DNA of 64,000 nucleotides, taken from contig CM114272.1 in the NCBI GenBank assembly GCA_050084515.1, forward strand, positions 9,796,001-9,860,000, given 5' to 3'. The notes beneath the pieces were generated by a model. The model made no database searches, had not been told where the DNA came from, and worked only from the letters and a program-made list of their open reading frames with translations. The DNA is from Blasia pusilla (taxonomy: Eukaryota; Marchantiophyta; Marchantiopsida; Blasiales). Position numbers and translations under genes: made by a program. Within the stretch, counting starts at the first letter, position 1, and every line of letters starts with the position of its first letter. Shown here piece after piece: positions 1 through 12,500 of this stretch.

Positions 1-1370
1 TCTTCTACATACAACGAAATCTGTGCTTTCTTATTTAAAAGAATGATTTGGCTTCTTGTAGAAGTGCCATTTCCGTATTATTAACCCCTCGCAACCTTCT
101 TGAATTAGAATTTTACATTTCAGTGCAAGGTAATCGAAAGCTTCCAAAACAATCTTATCTCTTGTGAAGAATATCACGGGCCATTTTCCTCCACCCGATA
201 AAATCCAGTCCCTCGATCGTCTCGCACCCTTTTCCTCGCTCTTCTTTCATTCGTGTCCAAAGGTAACGCCTCTCCCACGGAGGACCACTCATGCAGAGTA
301 ATTTGACCCATATGTGAAGGGGTCTTACGACTTCCCGGCGACCTGTGTTTTGAGTAAACAATCCCCAGGGCCTGCCTGGTCACCGCGACCTGGAAAGTCG
401 GGGTGATGCAAAGTAGGAGCGGGGCATGATCGAGCGACCCAAAGCTGGACGTGCCATATTTATATAAATATATGATCAAATCGCTCTGCTTTCGCCATAT
501 CGGGAGCGTTAGGAATCACTCGATTTTTGTAGCTTTAGAATTCTTGTTCTGTAATGACGATCGCGTCATTGGTTGGTTCCGTGCAGCTTCGGGTGCAGGC
601 CTCCCAATTTTGTGGAAAGAAGACTGGGCTTTTTAAAAAATGAGAAAGCCTGGGGAGCATGCCCGTCAAATCTGCCGAAGAATCCCACCAAATCGTGCGA
701 AGAATCGACACACACATAAGTCGAGCATTCGTTCGTCGGAGCCTAGACTTTGCTGCGAGTGCCTCCACATACGCTACGCTATACACATTGAATACGAGCA
801 ACATAGGCCTGCCGATTGTAGTAGGAGTGTCGCTAAAGTTAGCCGGAGGACGGAGGACGCCGGCGACTCGCAATCATTCCGAGGTCCCAAAAGTTGGGAC
901 GGTCTTTGTTTGTGGCGTCACTGTTAAGTTAACGCTGGCATCAGTGTCTGGCTTCTCCCAGGGGTCTGGGGTCAGGTTCGCGACTCTTCGGTTTTACTAG
1001 GGAGTAGGAGGGGATCCAGCAAGAGACACGGAGGAACCTGGAACGCATCCGCTGGGGTGGATGGATGGATGGCGGCGATCTCGGTTGGCTCGCGAACATC
1101 ACCGACAAACTTTCCCGAACGAAATGCAACGCCCTGGGCGGGATGTGCCGAGAGGTCCGAGAAATTAGGGGCCACGCGTCGGGGATGATTGGTGATCATG
1201 AGAGAAACAAGAAGCAAGTGAGTAGTGCCGACACATGTCTGTGACATCGATCGGTAAAGTCAGATGACGGAGACTCTCGGCGGTGGATCGCTGCGTCTCC
1301 GCTGTCAATTTGTGACGTGGCAGTTGAGGCTCCGAACTAGGTAGGGCGGGTAGGCATCCCATTCACTGCA
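1..1370. other. GC-rich edge region, no recognisable gene
   Basis: This stretch is clearly richer in GC than the AT-rich DNA that follows from about 1,380. Overlapping open frames occur on both strands (for example 659-1,000 plus and 535-873 minus), none longer than about 113 residues, and no domain was recognised in any of them. A short GGAT microsatellite lies at about 1,057-1,073. It could be the promoter or first exon of a gene beyond the left edge, but nothing in the sequence proves that. Confidence 0.3.
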
Positions 1371-3680
1371 AAGTCAGCGAGCTCATCTACTTATTTACAC
1401 TGGTGTATTTACATTGGTTGCAAATCTTTCTTTTTCTTTCCAATCACTCCACCTTCGCTTTTCTTTCCAATGTGGCTCCCAGCCTCCCATCCAAGCGTCT
1501 GCCTCGTTTCGACGGCGTCCGTCCGGGACCCGTCCTGGAATCGAAGCAACACGATTTATTACAAAATAATACATACGAGTAAATCAATAATATAAATTGC
1601 TAATCCTCTCAAACCTAGTTCACATAGGCTGATTACCACAACACGCCCCTTGGTCAGGCTGGCCCAATCAATCCGCGCCGACTACACTTTAGGGTATGCG
1701 TTCAGAAATAAATATTACTCTGCTGCCAACGAACCTATCAAATAAACGTACTTACCACTCTCGTACTGTTAGAGAAATATTCTCACTTTATTTCATAAAT
1801 ATTAATCATTTTACTATATTTTTATTTATCATCCACGAGGTGGCGTCAATCCTTCTCCGACGGCGCTACGACCATGCGGTATCTGCTCAGGATTTATAAT
1901 TTTCCAGATTACCGTAATATGTCACCTATTTCAATGAATGTGAGACAGTCAGATTACAAATATGTCATTCGCTTCAATCAATGTAAAAGGACGATAAAAT
2001 CTTTCGCTTTTCAAGTTGTTGAGGCAGTGTTTTATTATTATTTAAATTTATATTACCTCCTGATGATTAATCATGTGTATTTTTCCTTTTAATACGTGAG
2101 TTCGAGGAAATAAATACAAAAGTATGATTATAAATTAAAAGTTAATTTAAATCTATACTCTTTGGTGAACCTCCCATACGATATGGTGTGCCGACATGTA
2201 AAAGCTTTGGCATCCGTCTAAAATAATAATCCATATTGAACGAGGTGTCATATATTCTCAATACGCGTGTTCATTTGCACGCTAATTTAAACGGTCCTCT
2301 TTACATGAAAAGAAGCTTACATTAATGATCCTAATTTAAATGTTAAACGAGACATATTTTATATAATACATTATTTATGGCATAATTATTTGACAAGATG
2401 GTGTATGAAATAGAAAGTTGTTAGGATGACATAATCCTATTTTAGATTAACCTTTGTTGCACTCTAATGTGATGAGGGTGTATGAGTCTAGAAAAGTTTT
2501 TTTTTTCTATTGATATAATTAAATAAAATGTATCGAACATCTTAATTTCTAAACTAGTCAAAAAGTTAGGGGATGTCGCACAAAAATTACTCATTCTAGT
2601 CTATCAGATTTTTTCTCCGTAATCAAATCCATCAAAGCTCTATTGAGAGCACACTTACAACTAGGCCATTCTATATCTTCATAATTATAATTTTTATTAG
2701 TGAAAAAATTCTCATAAAATCTCCTCCATAAGGGAGAATATGGTGTCTCCTCTTTATGCACCTCCCATCATCCTTTTCTAAAAAAATCCAAATTATATCA
2801 AGATGCTAGTGATTCTTGCTTAAAAGTACAACAAACTTATTCTTTTTTTCTTTTTATAATAAAATATCCTAAAATTATTATAAAGTACCTTCTTAGGAAA
2901 TGATATATTTTTGTCATTTCCTAATGAAGGTAGAAGAGAAAATTGTATTCAATATATCATTTCCTAATAATATTATGCCAACATGCATGAGTCAAGGTAT
3001 CTCCACCCCACTACATAGAATATTGTTGAAGAAGGTAGAAGATAAAATTGAATACTCATCAAATTCTTTTAAAATATGCTACTTAATTAATGTTCAGTAA
3101 AACTTTAGTCATTACACTTTTTCATGGTATCACTCACTCATGTAGAAAGTTATAGACGATAAGATCATGCATTCTTTGTATTTCCAAGTGGAAAATTTTA
3201 ATAATTTCTTATTTTTGGAAATTTATTTCAAAAAAATGGCCTAGAATTGAATTTTCATTGTATAGTTGGAATTTTTTTGTAATTTCATAGAAATTTCTAG
3301 TTATGATTGTAAGCTTTTGGAAAAAAACTCGTTACGTTGGAAAACCTATCTGCTCAAGGATACACATTTTGAAAAGTCTCATTGAAATCCTTTAAACTAT
3401 TTTCAACTTATAGGGGAGTATATGAAAGACCTCTCTACAAGTTAAGTATGTGCTTACACAAACTTCAATTCTAAATCCAATCACCTTACTTTTTATGAGA
3501 TATTTGTGTTGGACTCACAAACCTAAGAGATTTATAATGTGTAACAAATTTCACTTGCGTGGTGAGAAGGGACATCTAGTTATACAATTAGATCTCAAAT
3601 TTGAAAAAGACATCCAAACCTCAAATTCAAGCAAGTTGAGGGTTTGGAAGATCATGAAAGGTTTTTATACGCATATATAT
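1371..3680. other. AT-rich intergenic DNA, nothing recognised
   Basis: Very AT-rich sequence with frequent stops in all frames. The open frames present (up to 97 residues) show no domain, repeated motif or composition that would suggest coding. I see no gene or identifiable mobile element here. Confidence 0.5.
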
Positions 3681-4300
3681 CGCTACACAATCCACATTGC
3701 TAATCATATCAACACAACGTCAATCTTCCCAACATGTGGATAGAAATTTACATATACAAAAAAAGACTCAAGCATGTACACTAAGACCACGTGGTCAAAG
3801 TAAAATTGGCTCACATGTCCAACCACATACACCCTCTGTCATGGGCAAGGTTTCTTGTGGACAAAGTCCGTGGACTTACATCCATCCTATGGAAGGACTT
3901 GTCCATATGGGCTACAACTTCCCTTCTTCCTCATTCCCCCCACTTGCCTTAGTGTTCCGCTCTTTCCTATTTCTTCCTCCCTCGATGTCCACGCCCTCCC
4001 CACTTATTACCCCACCCGTCATTGCCCCACCTTCCACCATGAGCTGAAAGTGTGGGCCCCATCTCTTCCAATCTATGTCCGTTGACATATATAGACTTGT
4101 TTGTCTATGTTCGTCCTAGGAATGGACTTGTCCGTTTCTGTGCAACCATGGAACTTATGAGAGAATCTGAACTCTAGCTCCTAAGATCTTAGCAAACCCT
4201 ACAACTCCAAGTGCTCCAAAGAATCAACATGAAAAAGATACCTTGTGAAAAGCCAAAAGAGCTCTTTCCCAAAAAATAGCCCCAAACAGTAAATTGTGAC
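3680..4300 (+). repeat. Dispersed repeat copy interrupted by a MITE
   Basis: The flanks of the MITE at 3,846-4,150 match the tract at about 56,590-56,960 in the same order. Shared blocks include the stretch about sequences found in fusions of 'caatctttccaacac', the block around 'gaatccaaactctag', and 'aaccccaaatggtaaattg' (written here as in the second copy). The nature of this repeat is unknown and no coding sense was found. The copy near 56.7 kb has no MITE and serves as a near-empty site. Confidence 0.5.
3846..4150. mobile_element. hAT-like MITE, family A, 305 bp
   Basis: The ends form a short terminal inverted repeat: it starts CAAGGTTT and ends TGCAACCATG. The same ends bound the copies at 55,732-56,044 and 61,585-61,895. 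The subterminal regions are crowded with GGAC/GTCC words, and the middle is pyrimidine-rich. There is no coding capacity, so it is non-autonomous. The flanking 8-mers here (gtcatggg, and cttatgag three bases beyond the end) match at only 5 of 8 positions, so this is an older or altered insertion than the other two. Assignment to hAT rests on the CAnGG-type ends and on 8-bp target duplications at sister copies. Confidence 0.7.
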
Positions 4301-5620
4301 GCAAGAAAGAATTTCCAATCTCTTCCAACATCTCATGACAAAATTATGCCTTAACAACCCTTTGACTCTTTATGTTGTCGACACATTAGAACTCAACCTA
4401 TTGACTAATCAAGAATCAAGATGTGGCAAGGCCCATGTAATATTGATTTTCCTCAAAGAAATCTTGGCCCTCCATGTAGACGTAACTATAGTAGCACCAT
4501 AATTTTGGAGACTCTCGACCCTAAGGTATCAACACCTTTGGAAATATTTTGAGTCATTTATCTATGTTAGTTACCAAACTTAGTCTATAATGTCTCATTC
4601 ACCTCTTTGCTGTAGTTGACAAGATTTCCTACATCCTTCTTTCAATTTATGATATATAGATCCAATAGGAGAGTCTACCGGAGTTTTTTGCTCCATGTAG
4701 GGAGGAGGATGAATTGGTGAAGTGACATGTGGAATACCTTAACTCATCATATTATGCAAGTAGGGCTTTTCTTGGTATAAACTTGCTTTGTGTAGCATAT
4801 GTTATTTGTTTTATTCCCCTTGCCTTGTCACCCATGTCGCCTTAACTTGTAAATCTATTGAAATTGATTTTTACATCCTATCTATAATTGGCTTCCCAAC
4901 TTCTTTGGATGTATAACCTACAAGTGACTATATTTGCAGATAGGTCCACCTAGTGATCCTTAATGGCTTCGTCTTATAGATCATCTCTTCCACCATATTT
5001 GATGTCTCTTTGACATAAATTGCATCCAATTTTGTTCTATATAAGATCCCTCTAGATCCTTCCTAGCCACTGGTTTCTCTTCTACACATAGTATGTCTTA
5101 TGATATGCCTATGTAAATCCCTCAATATTCCTCTTATACATGGGATGTATTGTCTCTTCCAAATAGTATCAATTCGGTGAAATTTGGTATTCAACCCAAA
5201 ATTTCATCTGACTAGTGTCTTTTTTACACATAGTACAATCATATCTTCCTTGATCGAGATACCTCCGGATCCTTCCTTGCCACCAATTCCAAACTTTTGA
5301 TGTCTCTTCCACAAATGACACCTCCGACAACTCTAGCTCATAACCCTTTAGATCCTTCACCTCCAATAAATATGATGTCTTTGCTACATTAATACATTTG
5401 GTTTTGGACCTTTCTTATCTTACGTAATCAATACCATTATCTACACACTTTGTGAGCCCTGGTGTTAAGAATCTCCCAAAACTCTTTATTCATATCTAAC
5501 ATCTTCAAGTTGCGAGCTCAATACTAGCTTGAATCATATTCCTCCACCTTTCAAACCATATGTTAGCTTTATTTCAGCCTACTAGAGTGACAATGGGGAG
5601 ATGGAACTTGGAAGGATAAA
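4301..5620. other. AT-rich DNA, nothing recognised
   Basis: No reading frame longer than about 68 residues, and no similarity seen to the element families found elsewhere in the window. Possibly old decayed repeats. Confidence 0.4.
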
Positions 5621-5639
5621 TCTTTCTAGAAGTTAAGGA

Positions 5640-6060
5640 TAGATTGATGTACACGCCCATCTCGGGGAGATCTAGTAAGGGTCATCTTTTCCAACTACAC
5701 ACTAATTAAATCATGTTGGGACTAGGGAGTGTATTCATCCAACATGATTGACAAGGATGGAGAGTTTGTACGTGGTAGCTTATCCTAGACTCTCAAACAA
5801 CGCTATTGAGGCAAATTTCTACTTAAACAAAGGATATTTAGTGCTTAGCCGTAGTGTGGACTATGGCACATTTTATGTGTTTATTTTTCTAACCATTTAC
5901 TCTTAATCCTAATCATAAACCACTGTAGTGGTTGAGGATTCTTACAAGCTTGTAGACATGCTTGTCAAATGAGCTTATTTCTTGCAAGAATGTAATTTTC
6001 ATGTGGTGAATCAATGTGGATGATGGATGGGTTGAGTTCTAACCCATGCACAAGCCAATA
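5640..6060 (+). pseudogene. Ty3/gypsy RNase H relic
   Basis: Broken-frame translation on the plus strand gives pieces of the RNase H segment seen better at 47.4-47.8 kb, 52.9-53.2 kb and 61.3-61.6 kb. These include a block like 'LHTN.IMLGLGSVFIQHD', then a block matching the 'HKPL.WL' region, and the start of the linker that follows RNase H. Several stops and frameshifts separate the pieces. It is a fragment without RT, integrase or LTRs and is related to the methyltransferase/PHD Ty3/gypsy family of this window. Confidence 0.5.
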
Positions 6061-6515
6061 AGTTGTATGAACAAATTTCCATAGTTATTATGCCTCTCTT
6101 GAGACGTATTGCATATGTACCAACCAAGCTCAGTGTAAAGATGTGGCACTATTCTCACTCTATCATTCTCCTAGAATCGTCACACATGTGTCCTAACTCA
6201 TTTGAACCTACCGAATTACTATAAATTTTGTATATATTACGATCGTTATGTTGCTAGTCCACAAATATTCCAAGATCATTCCATCCTTATGGACATCCCT
6301 GCCATATCTCACATCCTCAATTGACCTGTAGATGTAGGGATTCCTCATCTAACCTTATCCTTGAAGTTAATGCCACATGAATCTCCACAGTCAATTATCC
6401 CCAATAGGCATATGCATGACATCCATGCATCATCTCCGCATAACTATAATCTTATTTAGATCCAATGTTCCTAAGGGAGACCCTATATGCATAATAAAAC
6501 AAAAAAGTGACACAA

Positions 6516-6711
6516 TCTATATTATTATGGGAGAGTGTCCTTATAGGGGGTGCCATCCCTCTTGGTGACACTTGTCTTTTTTGGGCATGTAGTTAATTGA
6601 CATGTGTCACTCTTTCCTTGAAAGCCGAAGCATGTAAGCTCCTTTGAAATGCCCGAGCTTTTGTCTTCTTGGGCTAATCTTTCATTTGTGCAGAGCACGG
6701 GCATCGGCTAG
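6516..6711 (+). mobile_element. Short Helitron-like non-autonomous element
   Basis: The element begins TCTATATTATTATGGGAG directly after an A. It ends CTAG directly before a T, with a short GTGC-aga-GCAC hairpin about 12 bases inside the end. TC at the 5' end, CTRR at the 3' end with a nearby hairpin, insertion between A and T, and no inverted repeats or target duplication are the known marks of Helitrons. Related 5' ends occur at 7,832, at 62,760, and on the minus strand from 29,279. No Rep/helicase is encoded. Confidence 0.55.
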
Positions 6712-7770
6712 TAAAACAAATTAGCAACATGATATTATTTTTTCTATCAAGATCTCATGTTGGTAAGGGTCAGGAAGTGAAAATTTTTAGGAGGGGAATT
6801 GGTATTATTGGAAGAAATAATGAAATTATTGAACAACGGATAATTAAAAAATTGGTGGACTGAAAAATGAAGGAATTGGAAGACGGAAATATTTTTTAAA
6901 AACTCCATTATTCTTAAGAATCAAAAATATTAATCATACCATGATTATTTCTTTTATAATAAAAAAACTTTTTTCGTATATAGCACGACATGTTTACTAG
7001 TTTGCATAATAGAGTGTGGAAATAATATGGTGATAATCAGCATTTAACTCAGAAGCCATCCAAGCCAATTAGGGCTTATTGTGCAAATGTTTGACCAACC
7101 TTGAACTTATACATTAATTAGTGGGCAGCCCGTGCCGTGCACATGAGTGAAGGAACTAATCATGTTGCTCGTAAAATCTTCTTTTTGTTGTCGTAGAGAG
7201 GGAAAGAACAATGACTTTAGGTCCCACACTACCACAAGTATGCATTATCGGGCGGCCGTAAGAGTTCCTTGAGGACATACGAGACGAATAAATGTATTTA
7301 CTATAAGACATGGAACAAACCGATTTAACCAATTTGATAAGGACAGTAGCGAACCTCGTCTAGTAAATTGGTTCACAGTAATTCCACCTTCACTTGGTTT
7401 GGTAGCAAAATCCCATGTCCTTCGTTCGAGCTCTTTCCAGATGCGCACCCCTAGCTATGCCTTCGGTAACTCAGGAGGTACTCCACGACTCTCCCCCATA
7501 CATGGTCCCTCTAACTTACAGATTCCTATCCATTTTATCACACACTGATCCTAAATCGACCACATCTCTCTAAAGTTAGACAAGTGTGTGTGGATGGCGG
7601 AAGAGATGCAATGTTACTTGTATCCCTCCAAATTTACATTCCAATATTTTCCAAACAAGATTGGAATGTTCCATGCTATTTTAGAAGGGGCCTTCCTTTT
7701 CAAGGGAGGCTTCACTTCTTCGGGAGGGGAGCTACTAAACTAAGTAACCACCCCCCATCCTCGAATTATA
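6712..7770. other. Intergenic DNA, nothing recognised
   Basis: AT-rich to mixed sequence. A 67-codon minus-strand frame near 7,245-7,448 and short plus-strand frames near 7,584 have no recognisable domain. No gene is claimed. Confidence 0.4.
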
Positions 7771-7831
7771 ATATAGATTACTTGGATATTGGTAAACTCA
7801 TTTTGTGGTGTTGTAAGCTAAAATTTCAAAA

Positions 7832-8090
7832 TCTATATTATTATGGGAGAGTGCCTTCTTGATTTGCAAACACTTTTCTGATTGACATGTGGCAATTGGG
7901 CAGCAAGAAAATATTTCACATGCTACGGGCAGCAAAAGATTTGAATTTGTGTGGAACATCATTAGTTTTTGCATACTAGCAAAAACTATTCAAACATTTT
8001 TTATTTCCCCGTGTCTCCCTTCCTTTTATGGATTGCACACTAGCAAAAACTATTCAGACATTTTTTATTTCCCTTATTGCACCTTACTAG
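7832..8090 (+). mobile_element. Helitron-like element bracketed by 60-bp direct repeats
   Basis: It starts with the same TCTATATTATTATGGGAG end as the element at 6,516, after an A. It ends CTAG before a T. Inside is a duplicated block of about 40 bp (near 7,971-8,012 and 8,034-8,075, sharing 'ctagcaaaaactattca'). The element lies between two diverged 60-bp direct copies, 7,771-7,830 and 8,090-8,149, both containing 'ctaaaatttcaa'. No coding sequence. Confidence 0.5.
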
Positions 8091-8149
8091 TATAGATTAA
8101 TTGAATATTGATAAATTCGTTTTATGGTGCTGTAAACTAAAATTTCAAG

Positions 8150-8560
8150 ACTATCCGTTTTCTTGTAACGTGGCGTTTAGGTACTTGAGGATTTAATTCG
8201 ATATGTAACATTTTACTCGTAGCAAAATCTACAAACCACCGATAATCTGATCTATGACGGTTTAATAATAATAAGAGTAATTATTATTATGTGGCCGCCA
8301 GTTTGGAAAATAGATTTCGACCTTGAAACATTCTTTTTGAGTAATCATAGTCTCCATAATTGGGAAAGAAAGCTTAATAATCATGAGAGTCGACTTTTCC
8401 CATTCCCTTCCACGTAATGAAACAAACCAGGTCACTCATATCTAACTCTTAGATCTGATTCTTCTAAGTTGTACTATCTTAGCCGGCCAAATTAGCACGA
8501 TCTAAAGCTCGGCTTAGCTAATCTTCACCTAATTCTGCGTCCCTTACAATACCCTCATGG
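8150..8560. other. Intergenic DNA, nothing recognised
   Basis: AT-rich sequence without usable open frames. No similarity to the element families in this window was noticed. Confidence 0.4.
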
Positions 8561-9900
8561 GAATGTTAACAACCCTTTACCTTCCCCGGTGATCATAATC
8601 CCCGATCCGTCCACTAGACTTCCTTCGGTTAGGGGGAAGTCCGAGTCTATCGTACGAGTCGAGTTCGAACTTACTTGACTTCGCATCCCGAGAGTCCTGC
8701 GGTTAAACGACGCGGCGAAAACGCTTGACACAAGAACTGCTTCAAGAACGTGGCTCCGATGGAGCTCCCATCTTTCTGGATAGCGAACGATCTTTTAGCT
8801 CCCGTCCCACGCCAGTCAGCCGTGGAGGAGGAGGAGGAGGCTAAGAAACGAAACCTCCACTTACTGTGCCAGCGCAAGAGGTACGATGTATATACCACGA
8901 TAAAGTGGAGTTATATATAAGCGAGGAAGCGGGGAAGCTGGGCTGAATTAACCGAAAGATAAACATCAGAATCCGAGATCCACTTGACGAGACGACTGAC
9001 ACGTGCACCACTTGATGTAAGCCAATCATTGCATGCCACTTACGCCGTCCGTCACCGTCTCCTTTTCGCCTTCGAGTCCGTCGCCGAGGTTCCCTGCTTT
9101 CTTTTCCATGTCAGCAGTAGTCGACGCCTTGCCTTCTCTGCCGTTCTTGGACCGAGGTGACCGCATCGGCTCCGATCTACCAGAGAATATCCGGTTCGTT
9201 TGGCCGATTCTCTATATCCGGATGCCGGAACCATCCGGAAGAAAGTTCGCATCAAATCTTTTTCATAGACTGGGCTGTCGCACTGGCGAAGTACGGTGGA
9301 GAGTCACCGCAGGACCGACCTCGTTCTCGTTCTCGTAGCCGCTCCAATAGTGGACAACAAGGGCGATTACGCGTCCCTGTACGAAGCGGGGAGAGCGTGA
9401 CTTGCGGGCAGCGTCTATTTCGAGTGGATTTTTGTAAGCGAGCTGGCGAATGACGAAACCGCGCATCCCGTCCAGGGAATAGTCCCGTCCTCTCGGGAGG
9501 ACCGAGGACGGGACGATTCCCTGGTCGAAAAGCAACGTCGATGCGGTCCACATCGCGAGAGATAGTTACTGCCGCGAAAACTAATCCTCCGACAATTTAC
9601 CGGTTTCGCTTCGCCGCGTATGTTCCCATATCCGGGGTCTGGGTAGTGCATCATCCATTCAGCTTGTGGGCCCGTCTAGTCTGGATGTGGGGGTCCACAT
9701 CACGACATGCATCACATGCATGTGCATGGATGAGTGCGGTGTGCATCAGTGCATGGATGTCGATACCATGTCATCGTTCAAGCGATGCTAGTCTCTCAAT
9801 ACGTGTGGACCATGTATCCTGCCCGAATTCATTCCCCTCGATGTTTCTGGACAGAATTTCGTAGGATGAGGTGTCGGGCAGGTTATTTCTCTGCCCGTCG
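8560..9900. other. GC-rich gene-like island, no gene recognised
   Basis: A GC-rich island between AT-rich flanks. A TATA-like word (ttatatataa, 8,911-8,920) reads on both strands. Overlapping frames occur on both strands (for example 9,033-9,338 plus and 9,252-9,551 minus), but none shows a known domain, and overlap on opposite strands in GC-rich DNA is expected by chance. A strong inverted repeat lies at 9,472-9,524. This could be a promoter and first exon, or an old gene fragment. Confidence 0.3.
9472..9524. repeat. 53-bp inverted repeat, 21-bp arms
   Basis: The left arm (9,472-9,492) and right arm (9,504-9,524) pair at 20 of 21 positions, separated by 11 bases. The single mismatch is internal. 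Both arms contain the GC-rich core GTCCCGTCCTC or its complement. As DNA it could extrude a cruciform, and as RNA it would form a very stable hairpin. It lies in the GC-rich island without a recognised gene. Confidence 0.8.
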
Positions 9901-11206
9901 ACTGTTTCTATTTTATTTAAAAAATAAAAATCTCGCTAGAAATAGATCCCAATACTTAATTATTCGAATATATATTTTTAGAACTTAAAAGAAAAATAAA
10001 CGGAAGATGATAATAACACTTTCTCACATTTGCAATGAATTAGACTTACATTTTATTGATAAAATAATATCAACAGGATTTAAATTATTAAATAAATTTC
10101 TCTAGAATATCTTTACCGATGGGTTATGTAAAAAATCTAGGCCATAATGATTCAAAAAGAAATGAGAAGGTAGGCCATTCTTTTATTATTAGAGGCCTTG
10201 CATACCATAAAAATGAACGTCTCCTTTACTATGAGCCCCACACTGGTACGGAGTTCTCATTTCTCTATCTCTTAAAGTAATATTGCACGCCATCTAAGCC
10301 CCCTTATTGCATGATCTTGTTGTCGTGCTACTCCATTAGAATCACGAGGGGGCAGGCTAGTTAATATAGTCTCCATTCAAGATCTTGAAAGTAACTATGA
10401 AATGGTGTTGAATATTTCATAGAAAATTTCTCTATTTTAATTTCATCGGATCTCCCTCAAGTTAAGTAAGTTGCAAGTTTTTTTTCCCATATTGTTGGAT
10501 GAAATGAATAAACTTATTATGAAATTTGAGTGTATCCCTTATTATCATTATAACTCTACTACACTTGAATATTTGAAGCAGAAATTCTATTAAAAAATTT
10601 AAAAATATATATGAATACATTGTTATTGTTAATTGAGAGAAAGGGGTTTACTTACATGAGAAAAGTCTTTTCTTAGTTAGATACTTGTTTGTGTAGGTTA
10701 GACACATATGCATATATGCCCAAAGCACCTTCTTGGAACCTTGGGGGTTTGAAGATGGTATATCCCAAGGGGAGGCTCATATGCTAGGGCCAAAAGATTT
10801 CGGTGCATTAGACAACCAAAGGGTGGCTTTCGTTCAAGTTTTATTCAATGATTCATAGAATAGCGAGTTTTCCAATTGATTTTCATTATAGAAACATCCA
10901 TAACAAAAATATATGACCTCTTGGTATATGTCGTAGAGTTCAACCTCTACTTCTCCTTGTTCCCTCTTGAAGCACTCCCGACCTTGAGCTTTGCAAGTGG
11001 AAGTCTTGGGTTGAGTCTCAAGACTTAATCAGTTTCGCATTGCGTAGGTAGTCAAGAAGCCGCCAAGCAATAATTGGGTAACATTCTTCCCAAGTGTTTA
11101 CTTTTTCTTCCTAGGAAGCCTCTTCCCCACTCCTCGACAATTCTCCCCAATTCAGTTGCTTATACCGCAGTGCGTCGGTTAATCCTTCAAGTTGCATCCC
11201 AAACGG
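9901..11206. other. AT-rich DNA, nothing recognised
   Basis: AT-rich sequence with dense stops. No gene, repeat family or structural element was identified before the LTR that begins at 11,207. Confidence 0.4.
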
Positions 11207-12500
11207 TGTTGTCGTGCGCATACACATCGCTGTCACCGAACACACACACAAACATGCACGATCCCATGCTAACTCATGGCATCCAAACAACGAGACAAGA
11301 AGTACTAAAATATATCCAATTAAAGTAAGATCCAATCTCTCTCTACACCATCTCACACCATAGCTCTCAAAGGTGTGCACTCTCTCTCATGTCAAACCAA
11401 ACCCACTCTCCTAATGAGAGGCTTGGGTTACACTCACAAGGCAAGGAACCATAGCTCCGCCGCCTTATGCCAAGAGGTTCAACAAAGAGAGAATGAGCTC
11501 TCAAGCTCTCTCTCCTTGAGGTATACCCCTCTCCTCTCCCAAGCTCTCACCATGGTAATCTATTCTCCCAAGTCACCTCCTTGGATCTTGACCTGATGTA
11601 GGAGGTCAATGGTCACTTAATAAAAATAAAAATTCGAGCATATACTCAAAATGGTACTTACCTAAAATAGTAAGTTCCTCAATATGGCTCCAAATGAGCC
11701 GAAACGAAGGGGAAACCGGCTCTCTCAGGTTTCTCGGAGCCTCAGTAGGTCATCCTTGACCTACTGAGCATGTCCTCCTCTATTCACGAAGGTGTTCTAC
11801 TAGATCTCACCGATCTATCCTAATAGACGTGACAGTGCCTTAGCTCAAATTAAACGTGAAACATGACTAAGCAATTCAAACATGCATCACTTAGTTCTTG
11901 TTCATGCACTTGAGCAGGTAGGGAGGAAGAGTGTCCTCCCCAAGGCCCCCTGTACTGGGCCTATAGGTACTTCTAGGGCTCTCCACGGGAACCTTCTCCA
12001 TGGTCCTCCTTATGCCTTTCTCCATAAATGCATTTCCATGGTTAGATCCATGTTTCGCATGTCTTATGGCTAGCACCCATCTCGACTCCCGCTATTTGGT
12101 GTCTCATGGTTGTCTTGCCGCTCATCGCTTTCGTTACTAGTCTCATAACGTCTCACCTGTCTAGACTACTCATGTATTCCTTTCTTCTCACCCTTCATTT
12201 GGAGCTTGGCTCAAAAGTCTCAATGTCTCATGCCTTGCTTCTCTAGCCCTTATCTTTGTGAGTAGCTAAGCCTTTTTCTTACCTAAGCCAAGTCTTGAGG
12301 TGCGTGCATGTCTTGCCTAACGTTAGTCTCGCGGTCAATACTATCACCATTCCTAGTCTTGCAAATAGCTAGTCTAGGTTTTGAATTCGGTGGATCACAC
12401 CAAGGTCTATCCTTCTTGGGCATGCGATCACGATTCACTTCTTGGATCCTTGAACTTAGCTTTTGCAATACTCCTACATTTAGCCCAGTCAATGTACTCA
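11207..12500 (-). repeat. Chromovirus 3' LTR
   Basis: The low end starts TGTTGTCGTGCGC on the plus strand, so the LTR ends in CA on the element strand. It matches the tract at 14,786-15,990 through many blocks in the same order, for example 'ccaaatgagcc', the 'aggtcatcct..acct' block and the 'ctagtcttgcaa' block. The inner boundary near 12,500 is approximate and was set by the likely polypurine tract. The first part is also shared with the LTR-like tract at 50,308-50,937. Confidence 0.65.

Noticed and set aside
535-1000. Overlapping 112-113-codon frames on both strands
   Set aside because: No domain, no support for one strand over the other, and chance long frames are expected in GC-rich DNA.
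9033-9654. Several overlapping frames of 80-107 codons
   Set aside because: They overlap on both strands across the inverted repeat and show no domain. Left as a gene-like island only.
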